Of a stretch of 64,000 bases of DNA, positions 9,658 to 24,600 are shown one piece after another. A program made the position numbers and the translations under genes. The stretch spans positions 8,030,336 to 8,094,335 of the forward strand of contig CM024174.1 of NCBI GenBank assembly GCA_013433145.1, written 5' to 3'. The notes under the pieces were generated by a model, which saw only the letters and a list, made by a program, of their open reading frames with translations, was not told the DNA's origin and made no database searches. The first letter of the stretch is position 1; each line of letters starts with the position of its first letter. The stretch is from Ascaris suum. Its lineage: Eukaryota > Nematoda > Chromadorea > Rhabditida > Ascarididae.

Positions 9658-12600
9658 ATGAGCGGAGGTTGCGTTGCACCTTTCACGTTCAGTCGAGTTA
9701 TTTCGGCTCATTCGAGCGATGTGAAAAGCGTTTCTGCAACAAGCACCGGCTTGCTCCTCTCGGGAAGTCGCGACGGCACCGCCAAAATATTCAACGAAAG
9801 GTATCATCCTTACTCTTACTACTTCTGTTAATAACTTTCTCTAATTTTTAAGGAGAACGTTCCCCAAAGACACGAGGGAATTGTGTTAGTTGAGAGTGGA
9901 TTGCGACGAGAAACACAGTCCTTCTGCGAGCTTGCATTTCTCACTTTTCCACACATGCTTCATTTCGACTTGCCCCCTCACCTTCAACGCGATCACTTTG
10001 CAGAGATCCACAACGGCGCACGATATCTGAGAAGAAATTTTTGATCCTCTTTGTGGTGCGGAAAATTGGTTTTGGTAGGGGAGGGGAGAAGAAGAGGTAC
10101 CTATCAACTAGTTGAGGGGTGTTTTTGTTTCGGAGGAGGGGAGGTGTAGCAGAAAGGGGTGGCAGAGCGAACACGTGTGACCCTAAATGGCACTGATGAA
10201 CAAGTTAATAAAGTTGTTTTCAAACGTTACTCGCCTTCGATCCGGTTGTGACGGAAATAACCGGCAAGCCGGTGATTCCTTTGAAATGACAAAAACCAAC
10301 GTATCTCTCCATAAATGAGTTACAGTTTCATGCCAACGTGTACATCGACGCTTCGCATTGGCATATGTCTTCAATCACCGGGAGGGACCTGTTACCTTGC
10401 ATCGACCATTGGTGACTTTGACTGTTTTCGATGATTTCACCCCCTTGTGAATGAAAATTTTAAAGTGCGAATGTAGTAAGACTGAGGTTTTTGCTAATGA
10501 TCAAGTAAGCTTGGTGCCTAATTAGTTCCCCTTACGTTTTCCTCCCCCTCCCCCCCCCCCCTCCCCATCCCTTGATTCTTTTCTGCCTCTGCTTCATGAT
10601 TCATCTTTGATTATCTATTTCGCTTACATTGTTTTCCATCTCGTTAAATATTTTTGCTTGTCAGGGCAATGGCGTATAAAACAAGTGAATGTCGTATTTC
10701 TTTGTTGAGGGCAGGGGAGTACTCTGAAATGCTTTGCATGAAACAATCGGCGGAAGTGGCCGTGAACGCAGTCGCTTTTCACCAGCTGGCGACGGGCTGG
10801 CTTGCCTTTGTGGGGCGAATGGACGGCTCGATTGCAGTGTTCTCTTCCGAGTGCGTCGAACCGATCCGCTTTCTCCGACAGCATACCAATAACGGTACGG
10901 CATATTTTGTTTGCATACTCACTATTATCATGTGAGGGCGCGGTCAGTTCGTCAGGATGTTCACATCATTTTTCGTGTTGTAGTAAGTGCAAACGGAGTC
11001 TGTTGTTTGAGAGTTATTGGTAACGCTCTAAGATCAAGCCATGGTTGAATTGTACAAAAGTTTTGAATAGCAAGTGGAATAAGATTTTGATCGAGCAGTC
11101 GTTGAATTGTGGATACACCAGGTGGGTGTCTACCTGTTTATCGGCAACAAGTTGATGATGGCTGCGTGTTGGAGTGCCATGTTGTCGGCTGCCTATAAAT
11201 GAGCTGACTTTGCCAAATGCCATGCCAGTTTCCATGATTACCTTTTACATGCTTTTGGTGCTTATTGGAAAATTTTCCGCAAAACGTTGCGTTCATATTA
11301 TTATTATTACTATTATTTTTTTTGCTTCATTATCAGAAGGACGCTTTGGGCTTGCAAGATATTTCCGCATTGCAGAGTAGATGCACCTCAGAAGTTCGTT
11401 TGTAAGACTAATCGATTTCTTATGAGAATATAATATTGATAGTTGTGCCACTGCTCAGCGAACAATTGGGCCAGTATAGAAGCTGATATCTTGCCGCTAT
11501 TTGTGGCATTATGATTCACTTCTTTTAATGATTAAGGAACAAGATAACGTAAGTGCAAAAATGGTGTGTCGCATTGGTGTTTTCGACTCGATTTTCCGTT
11601 TCTTTTTTTTTCCAGAATGTCTCTTTCAGTGTGTGCGCTTCATGTTGACTCCGCAAACGATAAATTGGTGAGCGGTTCATGGGACAACAATGCTATAGTG
11701 TGGTCTATCAGTGACAGTGCTAATTTTATGGTATGAATATGGTTGCGTAGGTTCATGTATTTATTTCTCCCAGGTGGTTTTAGCCCGGCAATTGTAAAGC
11801 CAATGTTACGAAATTCGATGTTTACACAAAAGGGATGATCTTATCTACTCCATAGTATGTTGATCCTTAAGATTCCGATGGGATCATAGAGAAGTTACAC
11901 GTATTTTATGCCGATCGGATGCTCGTTTTGCAGCAAAAACCAAAGAGATTTGTATGAACCGTTGGATCAAATAATGTGCACAGACATCGTTTTTTGTATC
12001 TTTTTTTTCGCTGTTTATTTGCAAAAGTGGTTGCTTAGGTGAAGGGATGCACATATCGGGCCATTTGATGTAATAATGCTGCACTATTGTTTCCAATACC
12101 TTTGATATTCACATCGTTTATAGTGTTGGCAGAATGTACATTTCCAGTGGTAAAAAGCTGTTTGTTTATTGAAGGTTTTGATTGGACACAAAATGACCGT
12201 ATGGGCGATAGCATCGATTACTGATAAACCGAACTATTATCTCACCGGATCGGCGGATATGACCATCAAATTGTGGAATGGGAATACGCTAGTCAACACT
12301 TTCACCGGTTATTCCTTTCGATAGTTTCTTTGTATCGTTTTGTACAAGAGTTCCGGGTCTCGTGTCGTGTCGCGAAGCATGAAGATATCTACGGCTTTAT
12401 TGGCATATCTTTTGCCTCAATTTGTTTCATGGCAACGAGCATAAACAGTTATAAGTTTCAAACCAGCTATTGCGGTATTGCTTACAGGTCACGAGGATGT
12501 AGTCCGTTGCATTGCCATTTTGTCTTCAAATATATTCGTTTCGGCGTCCAACGATTGCACCATTCGTGTGTGGGATTTGGATGCGAGGGTTTGCCTTCGG

Positions 12601-15600
12601 AAGTATACGTCATTCGCGTGCGAATACATTTTCGGGTTTGCTGTTTGACTTTGTTTGTTTGTTCGTTTATCTTGCAGCGCCAATGGCCAAGGGCTCGTAT
12701 TTGATACCCTTTTGAGGCCGGTCCTTTGCATCACATTTTATCGTCATTTTTGCATATCGTGGTAGTTGGGAACGACAGAGTCGAGTGTGAATCTCTGTCT
12801 TAGGTTCTTGGGTGAAAGCATTTCATTTGTTGATTAGAGCCACCTTGCACCGCATTTATCTTACCATCGAGAGTGGCTGACTTTAAGTATTCGTTCTGTG
12901 CAGCAGTCGTTATGCTGAAGGTGTTCCTAATGGGAAGAGGCGGGTGTTGTCGATTTCTGGGAGTTGCGCGTTGGGGTTCCTTCGTTATCGATGTTGCGAA
13001 CGGTGTTGGGGAAATCAACGTTTTGAAGTGTGCTTTGTTAGATATGACTAGTGGCTACAAGTGTTTTGCGAGATATGGCCACAGAGAAATACCGTCGGTG
13101 AATGGGATCTCCGCTGTTTTGATTTTTCGTGCCTCCTCTCTTCTAAAACCTGTCACCGTGGCAAAGGTGGGAGTGTAATTGCGCAGGTGACTTTCGTAGA
13201 TGTGGAAGGCAAATAACAATACATGAAATTTCCTCGCTGGCCTCACCTATATTGCTGAACATTCAGTTCGCTTACCTTTCTGCAGATTCCCAGAGAAGGC
13301 TTGTTGTCATAGTGCCATATCCAAGCCTGACGCTTACGTGTGTTCACATATGAGAACATGCGTACGCGCTGTTGCATATGTGCAGGTGCACGTTTGCAAG
13401 CGGACGTTTAGATTCTCAGAATTTTTGTGTAGCACCTGCCACATGTATCATGAAAGCATAAATATGCGAGTGGAAAACCTGGGCAGTATATCACAAAAGA
13501 GGTTTTTAAAAAGAGGAATACATCTCACTTCTGGGGGCGTCGAAGAAATCCAGGAATAATGGATCGACCCCAACCTGATAACAGATTCTTCAAGTGTTTC
13601 GAGTTGTAGGCTGTGGTTAGGTGGTTTAAGGTCGTAACGATGCAACTGCCAATCCAGTATTTTCTGAATACTTCAAACTATCACACGTCTTTCTCCTCTA
13701 ATGAAATTGAAATACGTTAAAGCGTTTATATGGCTAAGCGACCTATCTGCCGGAGCGATCTCGTATCGTGAAATTATGGCTTTGCTTCTGCCCTCTCGTT
13801 TATGTGGTTAGTCGAGTTTGCGCTCCCAATATTTCATCTGCTGAAATGTGAGAGTGAAAATCAACTACCAAAATATCATAAATTGCGATAGATTAAAGGG
13901 ATTCTGGAATTAGTGTTCTTCAGGCAGCACAAAGTATCAGCGTCCGTAAATTACCTCCCCTTTCATTTGGCAACCTCAAAGGAAGGTGGACAGCGAGGTA
14001 TCCTAAAGCGCGCTCTCCACTTATGGCCTTTCATATATTTCCGTTGCGAAACTTTATGCATGCTAAATCGTCCTTGTATATATTTGTATAATATCTGTCT
14101 GTCGGTTTGGCAGTTCCTGCTCAGAAGCATTCGGAGCTAGAGATGGGAGGTTTGGTGGATCTGATGTTTGTAGGGTGAATTTCTCCACCGTCCTTCGCCC
14201 TCATCCATCACGTTTGGAGGAAGGAAGCAGTGAACATTTAAAAAGTATAAGTGAAATTGCGTACTGGTCATCACGGTTTCCGTTTTATTCCTTCCGCTCC
14301 CAGGGATCCAAAAATTGTCGCCGAAAATTTGTGCAAGCGATGATCGATTGAAACACGAAGGCATTTCGCAATGCATTATTTGTTGCTACCATAGTAAGTC
14401 ATTAGTCGTCCGAACGGTCTGCCAAAGCGTAGTCATAGAGATTGGTGTGACATGATTCCCCATTTGTTTTTCAGTATGACAGTCGTTGGCAGTGGAAGCG
14501 AGCGTATGTTGGCAAACTGCGGTGAAAGCGGTTTCGTTGAGTTGTGGGCAGTGGACAGCGAACTTCAGCTCTTTCATAGTCAGTTTCTGCGAACACCGGC
14601 ACAGAGTGTTTGGTCAATCGTGGCGCTTAGCAATGGCGATATAGCTGCCGGAGGGAAGTGAGTTTCCGCTACAGTATTCTTGTCTCCGTTTGCAGTTAGG
14701 GAGTTGCTGCAATGGGTCGACCGTCGAGGCACTTTGAGGGCGGAAGGAGCGAGATTCAATGACTGCATCGAGACTTGCCAAAATGTCTAATAGGGCTCGC
14801 CACGTTGCTTTCACAGCGAGCGCCTTGTTTAGATGCGTTTAACGATAAGTTAGTATTCAAAAAAAGAGTCATTAAAGCAGTTCGTCGAACGTCTATCTCA
14901 TTAACGAAGGTCTGTTTTTCTGCAACGCGAATTTCATGTTTAACAGTTTGCATTTAAACGCATCAATATCCGCTTATCTTTTGATCCCATCTTTACAACA
15001 AACGTTTCTCATCGGTTGCTACCTGAGGTCGTAGGCTTCCGCTGTTAGGACGTGAAGTCTTGCTCACCTCGGTCTTGATCTCATACAGTTTCTGCTACTT
15101 GTGAGTGCAAGTAGCAACTGTTGGTGATGTTATCTCTCATTAGTGAAGTTACTATTTGATGTTTTCAGTGATGGAAATATCTACATATTCACGACCAATG
15201 AAAGAAGAAAGGCGACCTGTAATGAACTGCAAGCGTTCGATGCAAACGTTGCAAAAAGAGTTGCCGAGGCCGAAGCTTTACTTGCTGCTCAGGTTTCACT
15301 TTGATTTATTTACACTCGTCGCTCCGATATAGAGGCGTTTGCGCTGCCGTTCAATCATCATTTGCCTTCTAGACTGCCGCGTTCGCTTGCTTCCTATCCT
15401 CATATTTATCTGCTTCCTTGCTTTGCCAATGTACACATTTTGCTGATTCATTGAATATCAGTCCGCGTTTTGCAGTCTCGAGGTCCACTCTATCGCTCCA
15501 ATGAAATTCATGAGCCTAATAGCCAGGACTATTGCCCGCCTCTGTTCAAAATAGAAAATCGCTCCCGATTCACTGACGTCTCAGTTTCAAGGTGTCTGCT

Positions 15601-18600
15601 GTTTTTCTGATTGGGTTGGTTTCAAGTCTCCAGTTTCGCCAGCAGCATTTTTCTTATAGGGCATGTAGTGTATCGTACCTCAAACTTTTTTTACCTTATC
15701 GATCCTTTGGGCATCCGAATCTGAAGTAATATGTTTTGAGCTCGTTCTGCTGCTGCAGATCGTCACAAATCCTCGCAAAGTAGTTCGTCAAACATATGGA
15801 TGCCGAATATGTTTTTATAAAACACGAAAAAGTCGATTTCATCACGGAGCGATGCTGGAACTGCCCAAGAGCAATCAAATTTTGCAGAAGGGGTCCCCGA
15901 ATATGGGACGGCAAGGTGGGTGATTATGAAGGCCTACATCAGAATGGGCGACGGTTAAGCTCATCGTGGAGTCGGTAGTGTTCACAAGTAGTGCACTTCG
16001 AGTGCTAGGCGTCGAAAATGACATTTTCTTTTGAAGGTTAAAAGTTTTTATCTGTGTTCGTGTTGCTTGTACACTTACGCTTTCGGAGTTGCTCCAACGT
16101 CATTTTTTACGTAGTGGATTAATTTGCAAAGAAACATATTGTCTACTGCGTCTTCCTGAGATGGTTTCGGTGCGAATACTTCCCACTTTGGAAGGATTTA
16201 CGGAATTTAAGGTTGTACGAAGTTCTGTGATGCTGATTACGACTGATTATTGGACCGATGAGAGTAAGGCATTTTGCACTAAGTGAAAGTTCGAGCATGC
16301 AGGGTTGGAAATGTGGAGTCGAAATATGTTTTAGACATCAGATTTTTCACTGATATCCTTTATTTAACCCCTGTGGAAGGACGTACACGCGGTGCGTTAC
16401 AACCTTGATTTTCATCGCAGAAACTCGTAGGAACATTAGTCCTGTGTGAGTGTAACTTGATTTTTCGCCGCATATTATTAGTCCATCATCAGTAACAACT
16501 GTCCTCCTTCTCCCCTCCCCTCCTCCTTCCCCTCCCCACTCTTTTGCTCCACAATTACGAAATGTGCGTGCCCGATGGCGATTAAAAACTTTTAAAACGT
16601 GATTGTGAAACCCCGAAATGCTCTTACGCATAATGTGGGCGCGATCGAATGTGCGCACTGCATACACCAGTTCAGTTGCTTTCCTACAGCAGCAGGAAGT
16701 GGTGAAGATAAAGGTGGCACTCGGCGAGGGGGAGCCAGATATGGAGCTCCGCTACAGGAAAGGAACTGACCCAGCCGAAGCAGCTGAAACGTTTATCAAG
16801 GTATGCATCAGTGGTTTTATCATTGTGGTCTTGTTTTATTTGGTTCGAGGCCTCGAAAAGTTTGCTCAGGGTGCAGTATAGGGCGTGTGCAGTATTGCGC
16901 TGTTATAGTTGAGCACCTTCTACGCTTGAAACTTTTCACATCACTTGATTCCATCGTGAAATTGCTTGCGATGGACTGAGCATTTGATAAGGCGTTAAAA
17001 TTACGTTTCTGAAGATATGAGTGATCCGCTGACATAATTCAGAAGTCAGTGCTCCAAAACATGGGTGCTTAGTCTTGAAGAGTTTACTCTGGGGAGTTAT
17101 TGCAGTTCATAAGCGAGAGAAAGGACTGCACAAGAAAAATGTTTGGTTTATTATGTTAGTAGTTCATTTCTGAGGATTTAGATTTATTCTACGCTATCAG
17201 TAATTAGTGACTAGTGGAAGGATTGATTAATCGGAGTGAGATCTTGTGGCTTTGATATATGCGAATGCAATTTTAGGAGAACAATATGCCTGCAGCTTTC
17301 ATTGGTGAGATCACTGAGTACATCAAGGCGAATATACCCGAGGCACGGAGGGCGGCTGCCAAGCAAGCAGCTCGTATGCAGGCAGCACAGCACGTCATTG
17401 TAGATGGCCAGGTTTGTGGATGATCGCTTTGTGACATTCGCATTCGCATCAACGATCGTTTGTATGCTGCAAATGGGAAGAAAGTGCGCTCATTATTGAG
17501 TGGTATTGACAAGCCACTGGCAAGATTATAGAGGGCAGACTGTTTATTTGTCACTTAAATAGATGTGAGGTTTGGCCTGATTTTGCAGAAGGAAGGGAAC
17601 AGAAGAAGGCATGTCATGATTAAGTGCCGCTCCGTCAAGTTCAGATTGCTGGAAAATGGTCATCCGTTTTGTTTCTGACTCAGATCAAATAAAGAGTGGG
17701 TTGAAGCGTTGTGTGTCATGAATGATGATGTTGCAAAATCAGATCTTAGATGAAGGTGGAGGCATTTGAGTCTTCGAACGCAGTTCATACATCGTGCTGA
17801 AAAACTCTTCAGAATGTTATCGAACAGCTTGAAGTTTTTTGCCTTTTCGTCTGTTCCCTATATCGCTTACTTATGGAGGAAAACTGTTTGCACTATCACA
17901 ACGAATTTCGTGATGCGATGAGATTTCTGATTGGCACATCGGTAGATTTTCTCAGCTGCCAAATTAATATTCAATTTTCAACAGAGAAACGAATCAAAAA
18001 GTGATGAAGTCGGGCGAACGAAGATATCCGAATATTTGGAAATCACTGTTTATGCACTCCGAGTTTTGACTGCCCTATCCTAGTGGATGTGTATTGCTAG
18101 TTACGGTGGATGATGAGATGATGAGAGTATCAGAGGTCGCATGCAGGTGATAATCAGAAAGCGGTTGAATGCAGTAAGGTCTGCCACGTCCTAGCTGTGG
18201 AAAACCCAAGGGTGGAGTGCATTATCTGTTCATGTGCACTCATCTTACAAACTCGGAAAGCGCAGGTAGGGATTGTGTGCTCCATGAGGGCTCATCTTTG
18301 AGAGGGCTGGTGAAATATCGTAAGGGCTCGCTGGTCAGGTTGTAAGCGGATTTCCTTGTCTTGCGTATAACACTTGCTGATTAGGTGTTCATATTCTGTG
18401 AACATGCTGCTTCTAACCAAAGAGATGTGGGATGAATAAGGCCGCTGGTGCAAAGAGTCACAGCATTCTTTAAGGCGTGGGAGACAATTACCGCAAACTT
18501 TTTCGTTGTAATATTTCAAAAATAATGTCGGGTCAACGGTTGTTCTTCCACATGCTGATCGGAAATACGAAAGATTAGGTTCGCTTGCATTATGAAGAAT

Positions 18601-21600
18601 GATTTACTGGTTACTGTTAGGATTGTAATTGCATCGAATGAATGGTTGACTGTAATTGACGTAATTGTGCCCCTGAGATGAGAGAATATTGCTTTTGAGC
18701 GTTCAGATGACCAAGTTGAACCACATAAATTGCAGAATTATCTGAAAACAGGTCGATAGTTTGAAGGCTTGTTAAATCTTTGTGGCATTTTCTCCTTACA
18801 CAAATAGAACGGGCGCTAATGGATCCGCATATGCGTTCTTTGCTCGCTCCGATTTCCAGTAATGTTGTGATGCATATAGTTTGTCTGTTAAAGAAGTGGG
18901 ACTATCTGTTTGATGTAACAACAGAGGATGGTCGCGTGCTAAAGCTGCCTTACAATGTTGGCGAGGACCCGAATTGGGCTGCACGACGCTTCGTCGAAAA
19001 GAACAATCTGCCCATTCAATTCGTTCACAAGGTCAACCATCATTCAAATTCGTTATCTCGAGTGAATGCCGTCTTTGTTCTCGTTGTTAGCACCTCCAGA
19101 AAAATTCCATGTGTTCCCTTTCTTGTGCTTGTTCCAATTCCATCTGCGTTTCTTCCCCGCAGTGTTGTGCGTTAAAATGCTTTGAGACAGGAAGAGACTT
19201 GGTGGAGGGCGTAGCCGTCTCTGAATGGAATAGCATTTCATATCCCCTGGACTGGCTAAAGAACCCCCGATGGTCAGTCTCTCAGTAACTCCGAAAAACG
19301 TTATAATCAAATCTTAGCCTCTGGTTGCTGCTGGAGAAGAATAAATTATGCTTTCGGAGTTAGCATCAGAAATTATATGGGATGCATGACAACTGGTCCC
19401 GATGAAAAGCGGCCATATGCGACTGTCGGCGTGAGGAATGATGAACGGACGTTGTTCGGCCAAAAAGAAATTTTTAGAATTTGCGGCAAATTTCCGAAGT
19501 GGTTGCTTCGCCTCTCTTTTGTTATTTGACAAAAGAATCGTCGAACGAAATCCAAAGATACTGAAATGTGTAGGGTGAATGGAATTAATCGTTTCTAAAA
19601 GACTTGTTCTACTAGGAGCGTCTACTCGACCTCAAGGTTTCATTTTGGCTCTGCTTTTGATACATTTATATGCTTCCGCTCGGTATAATATCTGATTTTG
19701 TGAATGGTTTCTTGAAGCTGTGCTTGTGAAATCTTTACTGTCCCTATGGGGTGATACCGTTTGATAAGCAAAGGATCTTTGTATTCTGTTGCTTTACATC
19801 TTCCTTAAAAAAGGGCGAAGTGTCATTGTCACTTCATCTTAGGTTGTCATTACCGCCACTTTCAGGTTTCTGCTCTTCTCTGCAAGCAGCTCCCACAAGC
19901 TTCAATAACTCCAAACAACAGCATCGCGTTCGTCGACCCGTACACCGGTGAGTCAACGATTCCGTTGTTCGTATAAAAGAGCTTAATAATGGCGCAAAGT
20001 CCGCCCTGCAGTCGGAGCACTGGTGTTAACTATGAGGGCCTTTGAGCGAAGGGTACAGATTTTGATTCAGTTTACGTCTTAGTGCGCAAACTCGCTGATT
20101 TAAAACATACGCATTGAGTCCCGCTTGCAAGCTTGAGCGTATTTTTCTTTTACATTAGATGCTGCCTCGTGCGGTACGCCGTGGTGAAAATCTTCCACCC
20201 AATTTTTCTAGCAGCACTGACCTTCTCTACTGGAGAAGAAATTCGTGATTAGTGAGAATGCATATATGACTATGTATATGCTGAGAGGGGAAGGGGGGAT
20301 GACGATTTAACTGCTAGACAGCAAGAATCGTTGGGCACAAATTGTTAATATTTTCCTCGGCTGGCAGCTCTCAACTGAGGTGAGTGTTGATGTCGCTGCT
20401 ATGGAGTGCAGCTTACGATCTCCCCTATCTCACTCCCAACTCGACGTGGTCGGTGTCAATAGATCGGAGTTAGTTTTACGCATTTTCTCTACTCGAAACA
20501 TCTTCCTCCCATACCCATAGTTCGTTTGCAGTCGAGCAGATCCTCCATTTGATAGTTGATTTGACGGTTTCTGGCCGCCTATCTCGGAAGTAAGCACTAG
20601 ATTGACGGACAGAGACGTTTCGATTTTCTAGTTTCTGGCTTGGTTTCCTTTATGCGAATGTAGGTTCAGTTTCTGAGCTTCCATGATGAGTGTGAGCGTT
20701 CAAATCATGCTCTCGAATCATTCTCACAAGCAACAATGGGATTGCTTCTCTTCTGTCAGCTAACGGGTGTGCTCCTTCTTCTGACACCCATAACCATATC
20801 ACCGTTGATCGTTATGTTGAGTGTAAGAGCGCAGTTTTCTTTTTAAAATCCGTTCTATCGAGCTGCATTGCGGCGCGTACTGTTTCCCTCCCGCTGTTTT
20901 TCCTTTATTCTTTAAATGAAGTTCTCCCATTAACGCAAACCGATCTGCACGATGTGTCACTAATTTCTTCAGCAAGCACAGTTAAGTATTGTTGTGGGGC
21001 AGAGCGATCCTGTCTGTTACATGGCAGCCCCTCTCACGCCTTCACATTTGGAGAAGTGCGTAGAGGTGCGTGTGGATGTGGGGGATCGACCGGAAATAGA
21101 AAGAATTTCGAAACGCAATAAAAAGATTGGCCAGAAATGTTCAAAAATTATTTGGGAAGTGCAGGTTAGATTCAGATTTGCAAAGACAAGCAAAATTGTC
21201 GTGGTTGCGCCAGTCCGCTCCTATTTAAATTTTGATGGCTGCGCTGCATTGCATAATTTCTTTTAGAACCAGATGCCGCAATGGGATCTTAACCGTTTGG
21301 TGTGCTATGCTGCCAACCAAAATCTCCCGGGAGAGTCTTATTCAAAGACAACCACAGTTATTCAATTGTTAGGTGGTTTAAGGCATAACAGTCACTGCAA
21401 TAGGAAGTTATTTTGGGGGCATTCTTGCTCTCTCCTTGTAGAGTGGTATTTGTGGTTGGAATTATGTGAAATAGGTGTTCTGGAGCTGTTCCGTTTTAGT
21501 CGTATATTTATTATATAGCTTGTGGAGTACCCACAGTACTTCCCATTCAGCAGATACATGAGGGTGATGGCTGTTAATTCACCTTCTTTTTCAACTTTGT

Positions 21601-24600
21601 GTGTGTATCAATCCATAATAGAAGCAATGGTTTGAGCTTGATGGAATTATTGTAGGCATTAGTCTTGCTATCATTTATTGCTTAATCTTTTTATATGTTT
21701 CTGTGGGAAAAATCACTGTGATGGCGTTGTTGTTGTGCAGAATAATGCGTATGTCTGCATGCTTGGCCGCTTGGCCATTGCAATCACCGACCAGACTGCA
21801 TTTTCACAGCCACTGGGGTTGGAAAGTCGGTAGGATGGGTGGGTTAAAATAAAGTTTTATTGGTTATCTTTTATTATTTGTTAACAGTTCACTAAAGTGG
21901 CCAGTCAGGTGAACATGACTCCAAGAGTGCACTTTGTGCCAGTTTCCCTGAGGCGCTTTCCTTTTGTTTTGTGGCAGTCTGAAGCGACGTTGAGAGTGCG
22001 AAAATTTCGCTGGAGTGCGTCGTAACTGAAAGCTTACTTAAGGTGTGGGTCGTTACATACCTGGCACGATATCAGCAACTCATGATGCTCCTGCTGCTGG
22101 CCTGTTGACTGGTGAGCCGTATTCTTTTTTGAACCACTTTATGCTTGGTGCCTCATCAGAGCTGTGCTTTTTTTTTGTTCCCTGCTTGCAGCCAAGTCTT
22201 TGCATAACGTGTCTCATTCCATCCAATGAATAAAAATTTTGCATTTTTGTCTGCTCGTACCCTATTTTCAAGAAATTTTTCGTCAGACATCTCTGAACAA
22301 GTTTCATTCAACCCTTCCAGGTGTGAAAATTGCATGAGCGCGAAAAGAATTCCCTGCATTCAAACGTCTCGTTCAAAACAATTTTTGACTTTTTGAATGT
22401 TTTGTTGTTGAGATTTTCTCGCGTTATTACTTTCGGTTATGCCAGCCACAGATGCGTTCGTCATATCAAACGAGGGCACAGCAAGCACGCGCATGCAGTT
22501 AGGTGGTTGTTGATTGTGAGGTAGTTGGCCAAGTAGAGAGGTTATGATATCTTGGTGGAAGTTCTATTAAATATCAAATTTAGTGGCTTTGTCACTAAAA
22601 CGGCGACTCGATCGGTTAAACGTTGACTAAAAATGTAAACGATTGGCGCCTAGATAGGTACATATCGGCAATCGGGAAGTTACAGACAAGAAGCGGCCAC
22701 GCGGAGAATTCGTTCCGTTGCGTGAGTTTTTCCGTTTTGGCTTCGAGAAGGTGTCCTCGAAGGCAATTGCGAAATTGAAGGAGATGAACGAACTACAGGT
22801 CGATCACCGCCTAACTCGTGAACAGGTATGCGTTTTTTCTCGCATTTTAACATTATGCTTCCTAAGAGGAAGTAGATAAGCTCACTATTAGTTGACTTTT
22901 GTGTTTTGCCCTTCGATGAATACAGTGCTGACATTGAGTGAATATTGCGCTTGCTCCAAATTTTAGTGTTTTATTAATGCTGAATTCTTTGTTTTTACGA
23001 GAGCAACTTTTTATGTCGCTTTATGGCATTATTCCCATAAATATTGCTGTGCAGAAACAAGCGAATCAGTTGTATTAGATGCCACTTCGAAGAGTAGGTA
23101 AATTCTAAACGGTGATTTCGGTGAGTGAGAGGCATCCAACCTGTTTCGCTAAAGATGCACAATAATGCACCTTCAGCAGCAAATTATTTATTGCAAATCA
23201 TTGTCGCTAACACTGAGGGGAACAATTTATAAAATAAATGCACTGAAATGGCCACATTTTTTACTTGTATACCTCAGAAATTCGGCCGATTCTCGTTGTG
23301 GAATTATACACCTGTGACGAGTAACTTTATCCATTTGAAAAAAAAACGTACAGAGAGGAAAAGTGCAGGGGTGCAGTGGGGTGTTTATAGGAAATTGAAA
23401 AGAAAGAAGTATTTCTCCTGCAGACGACATCTCAACAATTTTTTTCGGTATGTGGAGCTTTATTCAAATAACAAAGAACTGTTGAAGTGCCCTATGTGAT
23501 AATTTATGAGAGCTGAATTCAAAGGAGATAAAGCAATGAAAGCAGATCTAAGTGAAAGGGAAGACAGTGAACGAGTAACGCAGAAAAGCGGCAATTGCCA
23601 GCATATGAGAATTAAAATTCAAGCGGATGCATTAGTGTTATTGACCCATAGAGGATGTTGGCGGTTCTCCGGAAATGGAGTGGTCCTTATTTTCACCGTT
23701 TTGTATATCGACAGCTGGAAATGTATTGTCATTTTACAGAACGGTTTTTTAACCGTTTAAATGGATATGTTTACCAAAAAAGCATGCAACAAGAGATTTG
23801 CATGGACGATTATAGCTTATCGAAATGTGGAAAATAGGGAAGTATTGATTATATGTGTTCGCTTTTGATATGAAGTTTCTTTAAATATCTCTGAGATTAC
23901 TGCAAACATGACTTTATTGTGGTCAATTTTCATAAGTGGTGGACAATGACCGCTAGACGAACGAAATTTTATGGACCAAAAGCAACAAGAGGACGCGTTT
24001 TGTTAGCGCGCAGGCATGCTTACGGATGATTCTTCCGCATACATTAATTCCCTGGTAATGGGCTAAGCCGAAGGATCGTTTGCGCACTAACATTCACCTC
24101 GATCCATTCTGTGAAATCGTTTATAACACCTGAAAGTCTCAAGTTGTTACGTTTGTTCAAATCTACACTTTTAAATCTTCATAAATGGTTTTTGCTTGCC
24201 GTGGTTTTGCCTAGGTGGACGTGTTGAATCCTTTGCAGCCCACACCTCCCAATGTCACTGATCTTGTTCACGTTGAACCCTTGAAAGCAGACGCGTTTAA
24301 CGCCCAAATATTCAATCAACAATGAGGGCAGCGTTCAGGTGCTGTCGCGTGCATTTCGCAGCAGTCGTTATTGTAGTGCGATTGCAAATATGACTAGGCG
24401 AACGTTTCGACCTCTTCAGAAACACCGCGTTGTTGATGGGAATTAAGGGGTTCTGTTATTGTTGTACGTTACTTTAAGAATGATTTGTCGTTTCAGTTGG
24501 TCGCCTTGGAGGACATCCTCACAAACTCGACATACCAAGTCACAGATGTTCATATCTCAGCCATCAATACTGGTCTCTTGTGGACTCATCGTGAGCCTTT

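Noticed and set aside
11616..11629. An alternative, more pyrimidine-rich acceptor (tttttttccag) for PLAA exon 3
   Set aside because: Using it breaks the frame with exon 2 and leads to a stop; the acceptor at 11629 gives an in-phase WD40 repeat.
12273..12704. A 143-codon plus-strand ORF across PLAA exons 4 and 5
   Set aside because: It is out of frame with the WD40 coding sequence and reads through an intron; the WD40 exons in the other frame explain the sequence.
15476..15592. Open, acceptor-flanked stretch between PLAA exons 7 and 8
   Set aside because: It would leave the wrong phase for exon 8, has no counterpart in PLAA proteins, and exons 7 and 8 join perfectly without it.
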